Positions 8,411 through 16,153 of a stretch of 52,391 bases of DNA are shown here, in pieces. The stretch spans positions 1 through 52,391 of the forward strand of contig JAIQFT010000027.1 of NCBI GenBank assembly GCA_020073185.1. Reading direction: 5' to 3'. The notes beneath the pieces are model-generated. The model did not search any database. It was not told where the DNA came from and worked only from the letters and a program-made list of their open reading frames with translations. How positions within the stretch are numbered: position 1 is the stretch's first letter; the number at the start of each line of letters is the position of its first letter. This DNA is from Terriglobia bacterium (GTDB taxonomy: Bacteria; Acidobacteriota; Terriglobia; Terriglobales; Acidobacteriaceae). A program made the position numbers and the translations under genes.

Positions 8411-8674
8411 ATGGCTACAACCGCAAAACGAGTGAAGGACGCCAGGAAGCCGGGCAAGACATGTCCTGCTTGCAGCGGGAAACGCGAACTTGATGGGAAG
8501 GCTTGTCTCATCTGCAAAGGGACTGGCAGCACTTTTTCCAGCCGCCAGCACAACCGCTGCAAGATTTGCGGGCGTCCCCGCGGATACCTGCGCAAGTTCG
8601 GCATTTGCCGCTTGTGTTTCCGCGGCCTGGCGCTGCGCGGCGAGATTCCCGGCGTTTCCAAGTCGTCCTGGTAG
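8411..8674 (+). CDS. rpsN: 30S ribosomal protein uS14 (type Z) with a DnaJ-like zinc insertion
   Basis: uS14 sits in the 30S head. The type Z form is ~61 residues with one zinc site; here C50, C53, C66 and C69 ([20 protein letters not shown]) keep it and the family end [10 protein letters not shown] is intact. Between the normal N-terminus ([14 protein letters not shown]) and residue ~45 there are ~26 extra residues with C18, C21, C32 and C35 in the pattern CxxCxG...CxxCxGxG (CLICKGTG). This resembles one zinc module of DnaJ. The insert uses codons such as TGT, CCT, GCT, CTT and GAT that its neighbours use less. SD is GGAG at 8403. Confidence 0.96.
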   Translation: MATTAKRVKDARKPGKTCPACSGKRELDGKACLICKGTGSTFSSRQHNRCKICGRPRGYLRKFGICRLCFRGLALRGEIPGVSKSSW

Positions 8675-8691
8675 GTACACGGTCTCGGCCC

Positions 8692-8728
8692 TGGTCGCCA
8701 TCGACCTTCGGCCATCGACCATCGACAG
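8692..8728. repeat. Heptamer array, rpsN-rpsH spacer
   Basis: Units GGTCGCCATCGACC, TTCGGCC, ATCGACC and ATCGACA belong to the CGACCAT family also found before rplR and secY. A separate hairpin CTCTCGA TCG TCGAGAG lies at 8752-8768. Confidence 0.75.
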
Positions 8729-8790
8729 TCACGAGTTGCCGCTGGTTCTCTCGATCGTCGAGAGCGAACGGGCAGAGGAGAAGCTAAGCA

Positions 8791-9189
8791 ATGAGCTTGA
8801 CCGATCCGGTCGCAGATTTCCTGGCGCGCATCCGCAACGGCATTCGCGCCCGCCAGCAGAAGGTGGACGTCCCCGCCTCCAAGCTCAAACTGGAGATGGC
8901 CCGCATCCTCAAGGAAGAGGGCTTTATCTCCAACTTCAAAGCCACGGAGGAGGAAGGCCGCAAGGTCTTGCGTGTCTATCTCAAGTACGGCGCTAACAAC
9001 GAGGCTGCCATCTCGCGCCTGCAGCGCGTTTCCAGCCCCGGCTGCCGCGTCTACGTCGGGCGCAACGAGATTCCCCGCGTGCTGGGCGGCATGGGCATCA
9101 ATATCCTGACCACCCCGCGCGGGGTCATGACCGGCCGCGAGGCCCGCAAGCAGGGCGTCGGCGGCGAAATTCTCTGCGAGATCTGGTGA
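8791..9189 (+). CDS. rpsH: 30S ribosomal protein uS8
   Basis: uS8 binds helix 21 of 16S rRNA and in other bacteria represses the spc operon. The 132 residues contain [18 protein letters not shown] and the C-terminal signature [18 protein letters not shown]. Length is normal. SD AGAGGAG lies 11 bases before ATG 8791. A target site for autoregulation is not evident in the sequence. Confidence 0.98.
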   Translation: MSLTDPVADFLARIRNGIRARQQKVDVPASKLKLEMARILKEEGFISNFKATEEEGRKVLRVYLKYGANNEAAISRLQRVSSPGCRVYVGRNEIPRVLGGMGINILTTPRGVMTGREARKQGVGGEILCEIW

Positions 9190-9198
9190 AAACCCGTT

Positions 9199-9316
9199 TC
9201 TCGGTCTCGCAGTCGATCAGTCGCTTGGGAACCGACTGACCGAAAGACTGAAAGAAAATAACGCTGGAAGCCGGCCCAACCAGCCGAGAGCCGACAGCGG
9301 AGAGCTGAGAACTGAT
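9199..9316. repeat. Two repeat arrays in the rpsH-rplF spacer
   Basis: An octamer-type inverted pair (CGGTCTCG CAGTCGAT CAGTCGCT against ACCGACTG ACCGAAAG ACTGAAAG) spans 9199-9254 and resembles the rpsJ-rplC array. A heptamer run of the AGCTGAG family (GCCGAGA GCCGACA GCGGAGA GCTGAGA ACTGAT) spans 9283-9316 and touches the rplF ATG. No conventional SD is visible for rplF. Confidence 0.8.
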
Positions 9317-9856
9317 ATGTCACGAATTGGAAAAAAGCCGATCGCCATTCCCCAGGGAGTGAAAATTTCCATCGACGACAACCTGGTGAAGGTGCAGGGA
9401 CCCAAGGGTGCCCTGGAAACCCGCGTCCCCAAGGGCATCAAGGTCGCGCAGCAGGACGGAAACCTGGTCGCCACCCGCGAAAACGACCAGCAGGCCGCTC
9501 TGCATGGCCTGACTCGCGCCCTCATCAACAACGCCGTCGAGGGTGTCACCAAGGGCTGGAGTCGCGAAATGGAAATCGTCGGCATCGGCTACCGCGCCGA
9601 GCTCAAGAGCAAGGGCATCGTCGTTTTCAGCCTCGGCTTCTCCCACCCCATCGAGTACCCGCTGCCCGACGGTATCGCCGTCGCCGTGGACCCCAAGCTG
9701 ACCCGCCTCACCATCAGCGGCATTGACCGCCAGAAGGTGGGTCAGGTGGCCGCCGAAATGCGCGCCCTGCGTCCGCCCGACCCGTACAAGAACAAGGGCG
9801 TGCGCTATTACGGTGAGCGCTTGAAGAAGAAGGTTGGCAAGACTGGTGCGAAATAG
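9317..9856 (+). CDS. rplF: 50S ribosomal protein uL6
   Basis: uL6 lies near the factor-binding site of the 50S subunit. The 179 residues begin [18 protein letters not shown], and the C-terminal signature [16 protein letters not shown] is complete. Two tandem alpha/beta repeats of the family fit the length. The start codon is directly preceded by a heptamer array (GAGCTGAGAACTGAT). Confidence 0.99.
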   Translation: MSRIGKKPIAIPQGVKISIDDNLVKVQGPKGALETRVPKGIKVAQQDGNLVATRENDQQAALHGLTRALINNAVEGVTKGWSREMEIVGIGYRAELKSKGIVVFSLGFSHPIEYPLPDGIAVAVDPKLTRLTISGIDRQKVGQVAAEMRALRPPDPYKNKGVRYYGERLKKKVGKTGAK

Positions 9857-9890
9857 TTGGTCGGCGCTGCTCGGAATCGATAGCGGATCC

Positions 9891-9917
9891 TGGCCATCGA
9901 CCATCGACCAACGACCC
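9891..9917. repeat. Heptamer array, rplF-rplR spacer
   Basis: Units CCATCGA CCATCGA CCAACGA CC, in one orientation. The rplR start is 36 bases further on and has its own purine-rich AGAGGACAGGGA. Confidence 0.75.
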
Positions 9918-9952
9918 CCGGCACAGAACCCCGGGGACAGAGGACAGGGACA

Positions 9953-10318
9953 ATGTTAACGAAGACTTCGAAAAATCAGACGCGCTCCAAGGTCCACGAC
10001 CGCATTCGCAAGCGCATCCTCGGTACCCCGGAGCGTCCGCGCCTCAACGTGTATCGCTCGCTGAACCACATTTACGCCCAGGTCATTGACGACCTGCACG
10101 GCAAGACTATCGTGTGCGCAAGCACCGTGGAAGGCGCCAAGGCCAGCAAGCGCACCGGTGGCAACGTCGCCTCGGCCAAGGAAGTCGGCAAGCGCGTCGC
10201 CGAGCGCGCCAAGGAAAAGGGAATCGCCAAGGTGGTATTCGACCGCGGCGGCTACCTCTACCACGGACGCATCCGCGCCCTGGCCGACGCCGCCCGCGCC
10301 GCTGGGTTGCAATTTTAG
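9953..10318 (+). CDS. rplR: 50S ribosomal protein uL18
   Basis: uL18 binds 5S rRNA with uL5. The 121 residues include [20 protein letters not shown] and the C-terminal block [19 protein letters not shown]. Length and order (uL6-uL18-uS5) are standard. The start is supported by AGGACAGGGA just upstream. Confidence 0.98.
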   Translation: MLTKTSKNQTRSKVHDRIRKRILGTPERPRLNVYRSLNHIYAQVIDDLHGKTIVCASTVEGAKASKRTGGNVASAKEVGKRVAERAKEKGIAKVVFDRGGYLYHGRIRALADAARAAGLQF

Positions 10319-10320
10319 GA

Positions 10321-10390
10321 GTCGTTAGTTGGTAGTCGTTAGCCAAGACTTGCGCCACGACGAACCGCTAACGACCAACGACTAACGACG
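10321..10390. repeat. Inverted heptamer arms, rplR-rpsE spacer
   Basis: The 5' arm (GTCGTTAGTTGGTAGTCGTT) is the near reverse complement of the 3' arm (TAACGAC CAACGAC TAACGAC). The centre is ~22 bases. The same unit family is used after rplX. Confidence 0.85.
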
Positions 10391-10412
10391 TTTTGAACGA
10401 ATCGAGAAACTA

Positions 10413-10928
10413 ATGGCAACTGCAACTGTGAAAAGAAAACTCGATGCCGCCAGCTACCAGCTTAAGGACCAGGTGGTCGCCATCAATCGCGTCACCAAGG
10501 TGGTGAAAGGCGGCAAGAACCTTTCCTTCGCCGCGCTGGTCGTGGTCGGCGATCCCTCCGCCGCCGTGGTCGGCTACGGTTCCGGCAAAGCCAAGGAAGT
10601 GCCGCAGGCGATCCGCAAGGGCATCGAGGCCGCCAAGAAAAACTTGGTCCGGGTCAACATCAACCAGACCTCCATCCCGCACGCCGTTCTGGGACGATTC
10701 GGCTCCGGCATGGTGCTGTTGAAGCCCGCTCCGGAAGGCACCGGCGTCATTGCCGGCGGCGCGGTGCGTGCCGTTATGACTTCGGTCGGAATCCAGAACG
10801 TGCTGACCAAGTCCATCGGCACCACCAACCCGCACAACGTCGTCAAGGCGACCTTCGACGCGCTCAGGAAATTGCGCGATCGCCGCGAAGTCGCTGTCTT
10901 GCGCGGCAAGTCGGCGGAGGAACTGTAA
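10413..10928 (+). CDS. rpsE: 30S ribosomal protein uS5
   Basis: uS5 helps form the mRNA entry pore and affects decoding accuracy. The N-terminal double-stranded-RNA-binding fold reads [18 protein letters not shown] with [17 protein letters not shown]; the C-terminal domain has [19 protein letters not shown]. Length 171 is normal. SD is weak (CGAGAAA). The stop codon overlaps the rpmD ATG by one base. Confidence 0.98.
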   Translation: MATATVKRKLDAASYQLKDQVVAINRVTKVVKGGKNLSFAALVVVGDPSAAVVGYGSGKAKEVPQAIRKGIEAAKKNLVRVNINQTSIPHAVLGRFGSGMVLLKPAPEGTGVIAGGAVRAVMTSVGIQNVLTKSIGTTNPHNVVKATFDALRKLRDRREVAVLRGKSAEEL

Positions 10929-11134
10929 TGACGAATACAAAACACAATGGCAACCCAGGCACCATCCACCTCAAGTGGGTGCGCTCCGCCATCGCTGCGC
11001 CGGAAAAGCACAAGCGGGTTGTGCGTGGCCTCGGATTCACCCGCTTGAACCAGGTCATCGAGCGCGAAGACTCGCCCTCGATCCGCGGCATGGTCGCCAA
11101 AGTGCCGCACCTGGTGAAGGTGGTCAACGAATAG
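10928..11134 (+). CDS. rpmD: 50S ribosomal protein uL30
   Basis: uL30 is a small 50S protein. The 68 residues have the family core IHLKWVRSAIAAPEKHKRVV, RGLGFTRLNQV and SIRGMVAKVPHLVKV. It carries a ~10-residue polar lead before the core. Translation is probably coupled to rpsE by the TAATG overlap. Confidence 0.97.
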   Translation: MTNTKHNGNPGTIHLKWVRSAIAAPEKHKRVVRGLGFTRLNQVIEREDSPSIRGMVAKVPHLVKVVNE

Positions 11135-11168
11135 TTCTCTTGCTTTTGCCAATGGCGAATCGCCGGCG

Positions 11169-11199
11169 GCTAAGAGCTAAGAGCTGAGAGCTAAGAGCT
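11169..11199. repeat. Heptamer array touching the rplO start codon
   Basis: Four near-perfect heptamers, CTAAGAG CTAAGAG CTGAGAG CTAAGAG, then CT and ATG 11200. This is the cleanest case of an array occupying the full ribosome-binding region; no G-rich SD is present. Confidence 0.88.
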
Positions 11200-11721
11200 A
11201 TGAATCTATCGACATTACGAGCACCGAAACGCTCCTCCGAAAACCGCAAGCGCGTCGGCCGCGGCATGGGTTCGGGCATGGGCAAGACCTCCACTCGTGG
11301 ACACAAGGGCCAGGGTTCGCGCAGCGGTTCGCGCATCATGCGCGGCTTTGAAGGCGGCCAGATGCCGCTGCACCGCCGCCTCCCCAAGCGCGGCTTCGTC
11401 AACATCTTCCGCGAGGAGTACGCGGTCGTGAACCTGTCCGACCTGGCCTCGCTCGGCGAGACCAACATCACGCCCGACTTCCTGCGCGCCCGCGGGCTGG
11501 TGAACGGCAAGGACAAGCGCGTCAAAATCCTCGGCGACGGCGAGCTCCAAACCGCCCTTACCGTGCAGGCGCACAAGTTCTCCAAGTCGGCGGAAGAAAA
11601 GATTAAGAATGCCGGCGGCGCCGCTACCATCATCGAAATTAAGGCGGCGGCCCCGGTGAAGAATAAGTTCAAGGCTGCCCGCGCCGAAAAACGCGCCGGC
11701 AAGCAGAAGAAGCAGGCCTAG
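11200..11721 (+). CDS. rplO: 50S ribosomal protein uL15
   Basis: uL15 is a late assembly protein of the 50S subunit. The Gly/Arg-rich N-terminal half is clear (KRVGRGMGSGMGKTSTRGHK, then GFEGGQMPLHRRLPKRGF). The 173 residues include a ~20-residue Lys/Ala-rich C-terminal tail (KAARAEKRAGKQKKQA). It precedes secY in the usual order. Confidence 0.98.
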   Translation: MNLSTLRAPKRSSENRKRVGRGMGSGMGKTSTRGHKGQGSRSGSRIMRGFEGGQMPLHRRLPKRGFVNIFREEYAVVNLSDLASLGETNITPDFLRARGLVNGKDKRVKILGDGELQTALTVQAHKFSKSAEEKIKNAGGAATIIEIKAAAPVKNKFKAARAEKRAGKQKKQA

Positions 11722-11732
11722 ACTTGATGGAG

Positions 11733-11914
11733 CGCGCTCGCCCTCGAGCGCGTCGCCATCGACCAACGCTGTAGGTGGAAGCGCCGGGCTTTAGCCCGGC
11801 GGCAAAGGCGGTAGTAAGAACAGGCTTTAGCCCCCGGTGGTTCTTGGCCATCGACCAACGACCATCGACCAACGACGTTCTTGTTTTTCACCGTCGACCA
11901 TCGACCGTCGACCA
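11733..11914. repeat. Mixed repeats in the rplO-secY spacer
   Basis: A CCCT-loop hairpin (CGCGCTCG / CGAGCGCG) lies at 11733-11752. A TTTA-loop hairpin (CGCCGGGC / GCCCGGCG) lies at 11782-11801, with a degenerate second copy near 11821-11838. CGACCAT/CGACCAA heptamers follow at 11847-11877 and 11891-11914. No gene is seen, although the frame of secY stays open through it. Confidence 0.82.
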
Positions 11915-11924
11915 AGGTTTTCGC

Positions 11925-13328
11925 ATGCTGGAAAAGCTAGCTAACGTATTTCGCGTTCCCGACCTTCGCAAACGCATTCTGTTCACACTGGGATTGCTGG
12001 CCGTGTACCGTCTCGGCGGACACATCCCGACGCCGGGCATCAACGCCGACCTGCTGCAGCAGTTCTTTGAGCAGAACCGCGGTACCTTTCTCGGCTTCGT
12101 CGATCTGTTCAGCGGCGGTCAGCTTCGCCGACTGACCATCTTCGCACTCGGCATCATGCCTTACATCACCGCCTCCATCATTCTGCAATTGCTGACCGTG
12201 GTGTACGAGCCGCTGGCCAAATTGCAGAAGGAAGGCGAGCTGGGGCGCAAGAAGATCACCGAGTGGACGCGTTACCTGACGCTCATTCTCAGCGCCATGC
12301 AGTCGTTCGGCATCGCCATCACGCTGGAGCGCCAGACCATGTCCGGCGGCGTGCCCTTCGTCACCAACCCGGGTTGGGGATTCGTTGTGATGACCGTGCT
12401 CACCCTCACCACCGGCTCGGTCTTCATCATGTGGCTGGGCGAGCAGATCACAGAACGCGGCATCGGCAACGGCATGTCGTTGCTGATTTTTGCTGGCATC
12501 GTCGTCGGTCTCCCGCGCGGCGTCGTCGACCTGGTGGACAAGGCCAAGAACGCTGCCTGGGGCGCCTTCACTGTGCCCGCCATGGTCCTACTCATCGTGC
12601 TCATGGTCGCCGTCGTCGCTTTCATCGTCTTTACGGAGCGCAGCGAGCGCCGCATCCCGGTGCAGTATGCCAAGCGGGTCGTCGGACGCAAGGTCATGGG
12701 CGGCGGTTCCACTCACCTGCCCTTGCGCGTCAATTCCGGCGGCGTGATGCCGGTGATTTTCGCCTCCTCGTTGCTCACCTTGCCGCAGACCGCCGGCTTT
12801 TTCCTGCGTGACAACCGTTATTTCGGGCCGCTGCTGCGCGCGCTTTCCTGGGGCGAGCCGCTCTACACCCTGCTCTACGCCGTCGGCATCATTTTCTTTG
12901 CCTACTTCTACGTCTCGATTGTCTTCAACCCCAACGAGGTTGCCGACAACATGCGCAAGTACGGCGGCTTCATTCCCGGCATCCGGCCCGGCAAGCGCAC
13001 CGCCGACACGATCAACGAAATCCTGACCCGCATCACTCTGGTCGGCGCGTTCTACCTGATCATCATCTCCTTCATTCCGGAATGGATGATCGCCGGCATT
13101 CACCTCAACCATTTGCCCGGCGCGCTCGGCCGGCTGTTCGAGAATCTCCCGACCTGGATGACCAATGGCCTCGGCGTCACCTTCTATTTCGGCGGCACCT
13201 CGCTGCTGATCGTTGTCGGCGTCGCCATGGATACGGTGCAGCAGGTGGAGGCGCAATTGATCATGCGCCATTACGAGGGCTTTACCCCGCGCAGCGGACG
13301 CATCCGCGGCCGCCGCACTTGGGCGTAG
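11925..13328 (+). CDS. secY: Protein translocase subunit SecY
   Basis: SecY is the channel of the Sec translocon in the inner membrane. ATG 11925 (MLEKLANVFRVPDLRKRILF) gives 467 residues and the normal opening; the frame is open for 50 codons upstream but these cover repeats. Ten hydrophobic segments are readable. Landmarks are YRLGGHIPTPGI, the plug-side FSGGQLRRLTIFALGIMPYI, GIGNGMSLLIF, FNPNEVADNMRKYGGFIPGI and the cytoplasmic C-terminus. AAGG eight bases before the ATG can serve as SD. Confidence 0.98.
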   Translation: MLEKLANVFRVPDLRKRILFTLGLLAVYRLGGHIPTPGINADLLQQFFEQNRGTFLGFVDLFSGGQLRRLTIFALGIMPYITASIILQLLTVVYEPLAKLQKEGELGRKKITEWTRYLTLILSAMQSFGIAITLERQTMSGGVPFVTNPGWGFVVMTVLTLTTGSVFIMWLGEQITERGIGNGMSLLIFAGIVVGLPRGVVDLVDKAKNAAWGAFTVPAMVLLIVLMVAVVAFIVFTERSERRIPVQYAKRVVGRKVMGGGSTHLPLRVNSGGVMPVIFASSLLTLPQTAGFFLRDNRYFGPLLRALSWGEPLYTLLYAVGIIFFAYFYVSIVFNPNEVADNMRKYGGFIPGIRPGKRTADTINEILTRITLVGAFYLIIISFIPEWMIAGIHLNHLPGALGRLFENLPTWMTNGLGVTFYFGGTSLLIVVGVAMDTVQQVEAQLIMRHYEGFTPRSGRIRGRRTWA

Positions 13329-13348
13329 CAGAAGTCAGCAGTCAGAAT

Positions 13349-13383
13349 CTAAGAAGTAAGAAGTAAGAATCAAGAAGTAAGAC
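13349..13383. repeat. AAGAAGT heptamer array after secY
   Basis: Units AAGAAGT AAGAAGT AAGAATC AAGAAGT AAGACG, one orientation, begin 20 bases after the secY stop. This unit family appears only here in the window. Confidence 0.75.
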
Positions 13384-13391
13384 GATGGAAG

Positions 13392-13448
13392 CGCCGGGCT
13401 TTAGCCCGGCGAGCATCGTCCGGAAGAATCCCAGGACTTTAGCCCTGG
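13392..13448. repeat. Two TTTA-loop hairpins, secY-adk spacer
   Basis: 13392-13411 is CGCCGGGC TTTA GCCCGGCG, identical to the hairpin at 11782. 13431-13448 is CCAGGAC TTTA GCCCTGG with one mismatch. The loop is shared and the stems differ. Confidence 0.82.
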
Positions 13449-13469
13449 CCACATCTTAGGAAGTATGTG

Positions 13470-13579
13470 GAGCGTGTTTCGAATAGTAACGACTTTGATT
13501 CCGGGGCACCTTGGAGGCCTGATTCCAAGGCACTTGCTGAGATCGCCGGAAGGTAGAGAACGATTGTTGAAACACGCTC
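13470..13579. repeat. 110-bp nested palindromic element with 11-bp terminal inverted repeats
   Basis: GAGCGTGTTTC (13470-13480) and GAAACACGCTC (13569-13579) are perfect inverted ends. Inside them TTCCGG (13499-13504) pairs with CCGGAA (13546-13551), and CCTTGG (13509-13514) with CCAAGG (13525-13530). The nesting would give one long interrupted hairpin. It could be a MITE-like element or a structured RNA; no coding frame is convincing and I see no flanking target duplication. Confidence 0.75.
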
Positions 13580-13599
13580 TGTTCTGAGAAATTGCGTGG

Positions 13600-13704
13600 C
13601 ACACGCGCCCTCGCGCGTGTGGCCGCGTAGCGGCAACTGAAAATAGCCCGGCACTTCAGTGCCGGGAAATGCTTTTGCTGAAACTGAAACTCGAAGCTGA
13701 AACC
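13600..13704. repeat. Hairpins and GAAACT array before adk
   Basis: A hairpin CACACGCG / CGCGTGTG (13600-13621) is followed by a small GNA-loop hairpin (13622-13634) and a large hairpin CCCGGCAC TTCA GTGCCGGG (13647-13666). The last two keep the 25-base step of the composite modules. A short GAAACT-type array (13676-13704) then leads to adk. Confidence 0.8.
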
Positions 13705-13710
13705 GCTTTC

Positions 13711-14403
13711 ATGTTAAACAAAACGATTGGCCCTATCATCCTGTTGGGGGCACCCGGCGCCGGCAAGGGAACACAAGCGAAGCTCATTGTCGAGCGTTAC
13801 GGCGTGCCCCAGATCTCCACTGGAGATCTGCTGCGCGACCATGTCTCGCGCGCCACCGAGCTCGGCAAGCAGGCCAAGGCCATCATGGACCGCGGCGAGC
13901 TGGTTCCCGACGACCTGGTCAACAATATGGTCGCCGAGCGCCTCTCCCGCCCCGATACGGCACGTGGGTTTATACTGGACGGTTATCCGCGCACCGTGGC
14001 TCAGGCCCAGTGGCTGGACATGTACTTGCCCGGCAAGGTCTTTGAAAATCAGGGAGATTACAAGCTTCCCCCGGTTGTGATCGACATCGCGCTGGGATAT
14101 AATCAACTACTACGTCGGCTCACCGGTCGGCGCTCTTGTCCCACCTGCGGGCGTATTTACAACGTGTACTTCCAGCCTCCCCGCGTTGCTGATCTCTGCG
14201 ACGTTGATGGCGCGAAGCTTGTTACACGCCGTGACGATTGCGAGGAAGTGATCTCCGAACGTCTCAGGGCTTACCAGCGGCAGACCCTGCCTCTGGCTGG
14301 TTTTTACCGCGCCAAGGGACAGTTGGTCGAGGTCAACGGGGACCAGGACGCCAGCGCCGTCAGTCGAGACGTGCTGAAAGTGATTGATGGCCATCGTTTG
14401 TAA
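13711..14403 (+). CDS. adk: Adenylate kinase
   Basis: Adk interconverts ATP + AMP and 2 ADP in the cytoplasm. ATG 13711 (MLNKTIGPIILLGAPGAGKG) gives 230 residues; an in-frame ATG at 13669 lies in repeats. The P-loop is GAPGAGKGTQ, the AMP site STGDLLRDHV and FILDGYPRT. The LID is the long zinc type: C-P-T-C with a later Cys and Asp (LCDVDG). Its end overlaps map by 17 bases. No clear SD is seen; GAAACC-type repeats precede it. Confidence 0.98.
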   Translation: MLNKTIGPIILLGAPGAGKGTQAKLIVERYGVPQISTGDLLRDHVSRATELGKQAKAIMDRGELVPDDLVNNMVAERLSRPDTARGFILDGYPRTVAQAQWLDMYLPGKVFENQGDYKLPPVVIDIALGYNQLLRRLTGRRSCPTCGRIYNVYFQPPRVADLCDVDGAKLVTRRDDCEEVISERLRAYQRQTLPLAGFYRAKGQLVEVNGDQDASAVSRDVLKVIDGHRL

Positions 14404-15139
14404 ATCGCCGTCCGAGCTGGACAAGATGCGCGCTTCGGGCCGCATCGTGCGTCAGGTGCTGGACACGGTCCGCGCCATGGTCGAGCCCGGGGTCACCACC
14501 ATGGACCTGGAGCGGGCGGCGGAGAAGAAGATCAAGGAACTCGGCGCCAAGCCGGCCTTCAAGGGTTATTACGACTACCCTTGCGTGCTGTGTACCTCGG
14601 TTAATCAGGAGATCGTCCACGGCATTCCGTCGCCGAAACGGATGCTCAAGGACGGCGATATAGTCTCCATTGACTGCGGCGTCGTGCTCGACGGCTATTA
14701 TGGTGACGCGGCCATTACCGTGCCGGTGGGCGACAAGCTCGCCCCCGACGTGCAGAAGCTTCTGGAAGTCACGGAAGCCTCGCTTTACCGCGGCATCGCC
14801 GCCGCCCGCATTGGCAATACCGTGGGCGACGTCGGCGCCGCCGTGCAGGAATTGGTCGAGGCCAACGGCTTCAGCGTGGTGAGAGAATTTGTCGGCCATG
14901 GCATCGGGACGCGCTTGCACGAAGATCCGCAGGTCCCCAATTACGGTACCCGCGGACACGGCGCTCGGCTGCGCGAAGGCATGGTGATCGCCATCGAGCC
15001 CATGGTTAATGCCGGCACTCCCGGCGCCCGCGTGCTCGACGACAAGTGGACCGCAGTGACCGAAGACGGCAGCTTTAGCGCCCACTTCGAGCACTGCGTC
15101 GCCGTTACCACCGACGGCCCCCTGATTCTGACCCAGTAG
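14387..15139 (+). CDS. map: Methionine aminopeptidase, type I
   Basis: Map removes the initiator methionine from nascent proteins. ATG 14387 (MAIVCKSPSELDKMRASGRI) is chosen over the TTG three bases upstream. The five metal ligands of the pita-bread fold are readable: two Asp in SIDCGVVLDGYYGDAAITV, His in EFVGHGIGTRLHEDP, Glu in AIEPMVNAG and Glu in HFEHCVAVT. The 250 residues are typical. It starts inside the end of adk, so the two are co-translated. Confidence 0.98.
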   Translation: MAIVCKSPSELDKMRASGRIVRQVLDTVRAMVEPGVTTMDLERAAEKKIKELGAKPAFKGYYDYPCVLCTSVNQEIVHGIPSPKRMLKDGDIVSIDCGVVLDGYYGDAAITVPVGDKLAPDVQKLLEVTEASLYRGIAAARIGNTVGDVGAAVQELVEANGFSVVREFVGHGIGTRLHEDPQVPNYGTRGHGARLREGMVIAIEPMVNAGTPGARVLDDKWTAVTEDGSFSAHFEHCVAVTTDGPLILTQ

Positions 15140-15200
15140 TGGTCAGTGGCCAGTTTTTGAAAACGCTACCTGAAGGCTGAGAGCTAAAAGCTAAAAGCTG
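15140..15200. repeat. Repeat arrays, map-infA spacer
   Basis: A short GGTCAGTGGCCAG run (15140-15153) is followed by CTGAGAG CTAAAAG CTAAAAG CTG (15175-15200), an AGCTRAG-type heptamer array. GGAG follows as SD for infA. Confidence 0.75.
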
Positions 15201-15212
15201 TTTTGGAGTTGA

Positions 15213-15431
15213 ATGAGTAAAGAAGACGCGATTGAAGTCATGGCGGTGGTCATCGAGCCGCTGCCCAACGCAATGTTCAAGGTCGAACTGGAAAACAAGC
15301 ACCAGGTACTGGCGCACGTTTCCGGAAAGATGCGCAAGAACTTCATTCGTATTTTGCCCGGCGATCGGGTCGCGGTGGAGCTTTCTCCCTACGACCTCAC
15401 CCGCGGGCGCATTGTGTATCGCTACAAATAG
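15213..15431 (+). CDS. infA: Translation initiation factor IF-1
   Basis: IF-1 occupies the 30S A site during initiation. The 72 residues are the full S1/OB fold: [39 protein letters not shown] and [23 protein letters not shown] lies six bases before the ATG. Its place between map and rpmJ is the common bacterial order. Confidence 0.99.
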   Translation: MSKEDAIEVMAVVIEPLPNAMFKVELENKHQVLAHVSGKMRKNFIRILPGDRVAVELSPYDLTRGRIVYRYK

Positions 15432-15446
15432 GTTTGCGTTTTCATG

Positions 15447-15498
15447 TGGCCACTGGCTACTGGCCACTGGCTCTGGAAATTAGAAACTGGAAACTACA
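15447..15498. repeat. Repeat arrays touching the rpmJ start
   Basis: GGCCACT GGCTACT GGCCACT GGCTCT is followed by GAAATTA GAAACTG GAAACTA CA and the rpmJ ATG. Two unit families are joined in one spacer and no SD is visible. Confidence 0.82.
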
Positions 15499-15612
15499 AT
15501 GAAAGTTCGGGCTTCAGTTAAAAAGATTTGCGACAAGTGCAAAGTCATCCGCCGCAAGGGCGTGGTGCGGGTGATTTGCGAAAACACGAAACATAAACAA
15601 CGCCAGGGATAA
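15499..15612 (+). CDS. rpmJ: 50S ribosomal protein bL36, zinc form
   Basis: bL36 is the smallest 50S protein, added late in assembly. The 37 codons read [20 protein letters not shown] and end KHKQRQG. Zinc ligands C11, C14, C27 and H32 are present. It lies between infA and rpsM as expected. The start codon follows a GAAACTA repeat with no normal SD. Confidence 0.98.
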   Translation: MKVRASVKKICDKCKVIRRKGVVRVICENTKHKQRQG

Positions 15613-15667
15613 CGGTTCGCGTCATCGGCCCATCACCGATAACCGAGAGCCGATAACCGACAACGAG
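15613..15667. repeat. Heptamer arms, rpmJ-rpsM spacer
   Basis: A short 5' part (ACGGTTCGCGTCATCGG) faces a 3' run of ACCGATA ACCGAGA GCCGATA ACCGACA ACGAGG. GAGGT at the end of the array can act as SD for rpsM. Confidence 0.78.
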
Positions 15668-15672
15668 GTTTT

Positions 15673-16059
15673 ATGGCCAGAATTGCCGGCGTGGACCTTC
15701 CGCGCAACAAGCACACTCGCATCGCGCTGACTTACATCTACGGCATCGGACACCCGCGCTCCGCCCGCATCCTGGCGGCCGCCAACGTGGATGGCGCCAA
15801 GAAGGTGCAGGACCTCAACGAAGAAGAGGTCAACCGTATCCGCCAGGTCATTGAGGGCGAAGGCAACGTTGAGGGCGACCTGCGTAAGGACGTCTCGATG
15901 CACATCAAGCGCCTGATCGAGATCGGCTCGTATCGCGGCTTCCGTCACCGCCGCAACTTGCCGGTTCGCGGCCAGCGCACCCATACCAACGCGCGCACTC
16001 GCAAGGGCCCGCGTAAAGGCACCGTGGCCGCCAAGAAGAAGACCGCCACGAAAACCTAA
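15673..16059 (+). CDS. rpsM: 30S ribosomal protein uS13
   Basis: uS13 contacts the P-site tRNA and bridges to the 50S subunit. The 128 residues have [20 protein letters not shown], the helix-two-turns-helix region and the basic tail signature [18 protein letters not shown]. The C-terminus is Lys-rich (KKKTATKT). Length is normal. Confidence 0.99.
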   Translation: MARIAGVDLPRNKHTRIALTYIYGIGHPRSARILAAANVDGAKKVQDLNEEEVNRIRQVIEGEGNVEGDLRKDVSMHIKRLIEIGSYRGFRHRRNLPVRGQRTHTNARTRKGPRKGTVAAKKKTATKT

Positions 16060-16152
16060 TCGGTGATCGGTTTTCGGTTCTCGGTTTTTGGCTTGAAGGC
16101 CGATGCCGAGAAGCCGATGACCGATACCCGACAACCGAACACCGAGAACCAG
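16060..16152. repeat. Inverted heptamer arms, rpsM-rpsK spacer
   Basis: The 5' arm TCGGTGA TCGGTTT TCGGTTC TCGGTTT pairs with a 3' arm of GCCGATG ACCGATA CCCGACA ACCGAAC ACCGAGA ACC. The array ends two bases before the rpsK ATG. The only SD-like bases are GAG within the last unit. Confidence 0.85.
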
Positions 16153-16153
16153 A

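Noticed and set aside
11775-11924. N-terminal extension of SecY by 50 residues
   Set aside because: The extension translates TTTA-loop hairpins and CGACCAT heptamers; the normal SecY start is at 11925.
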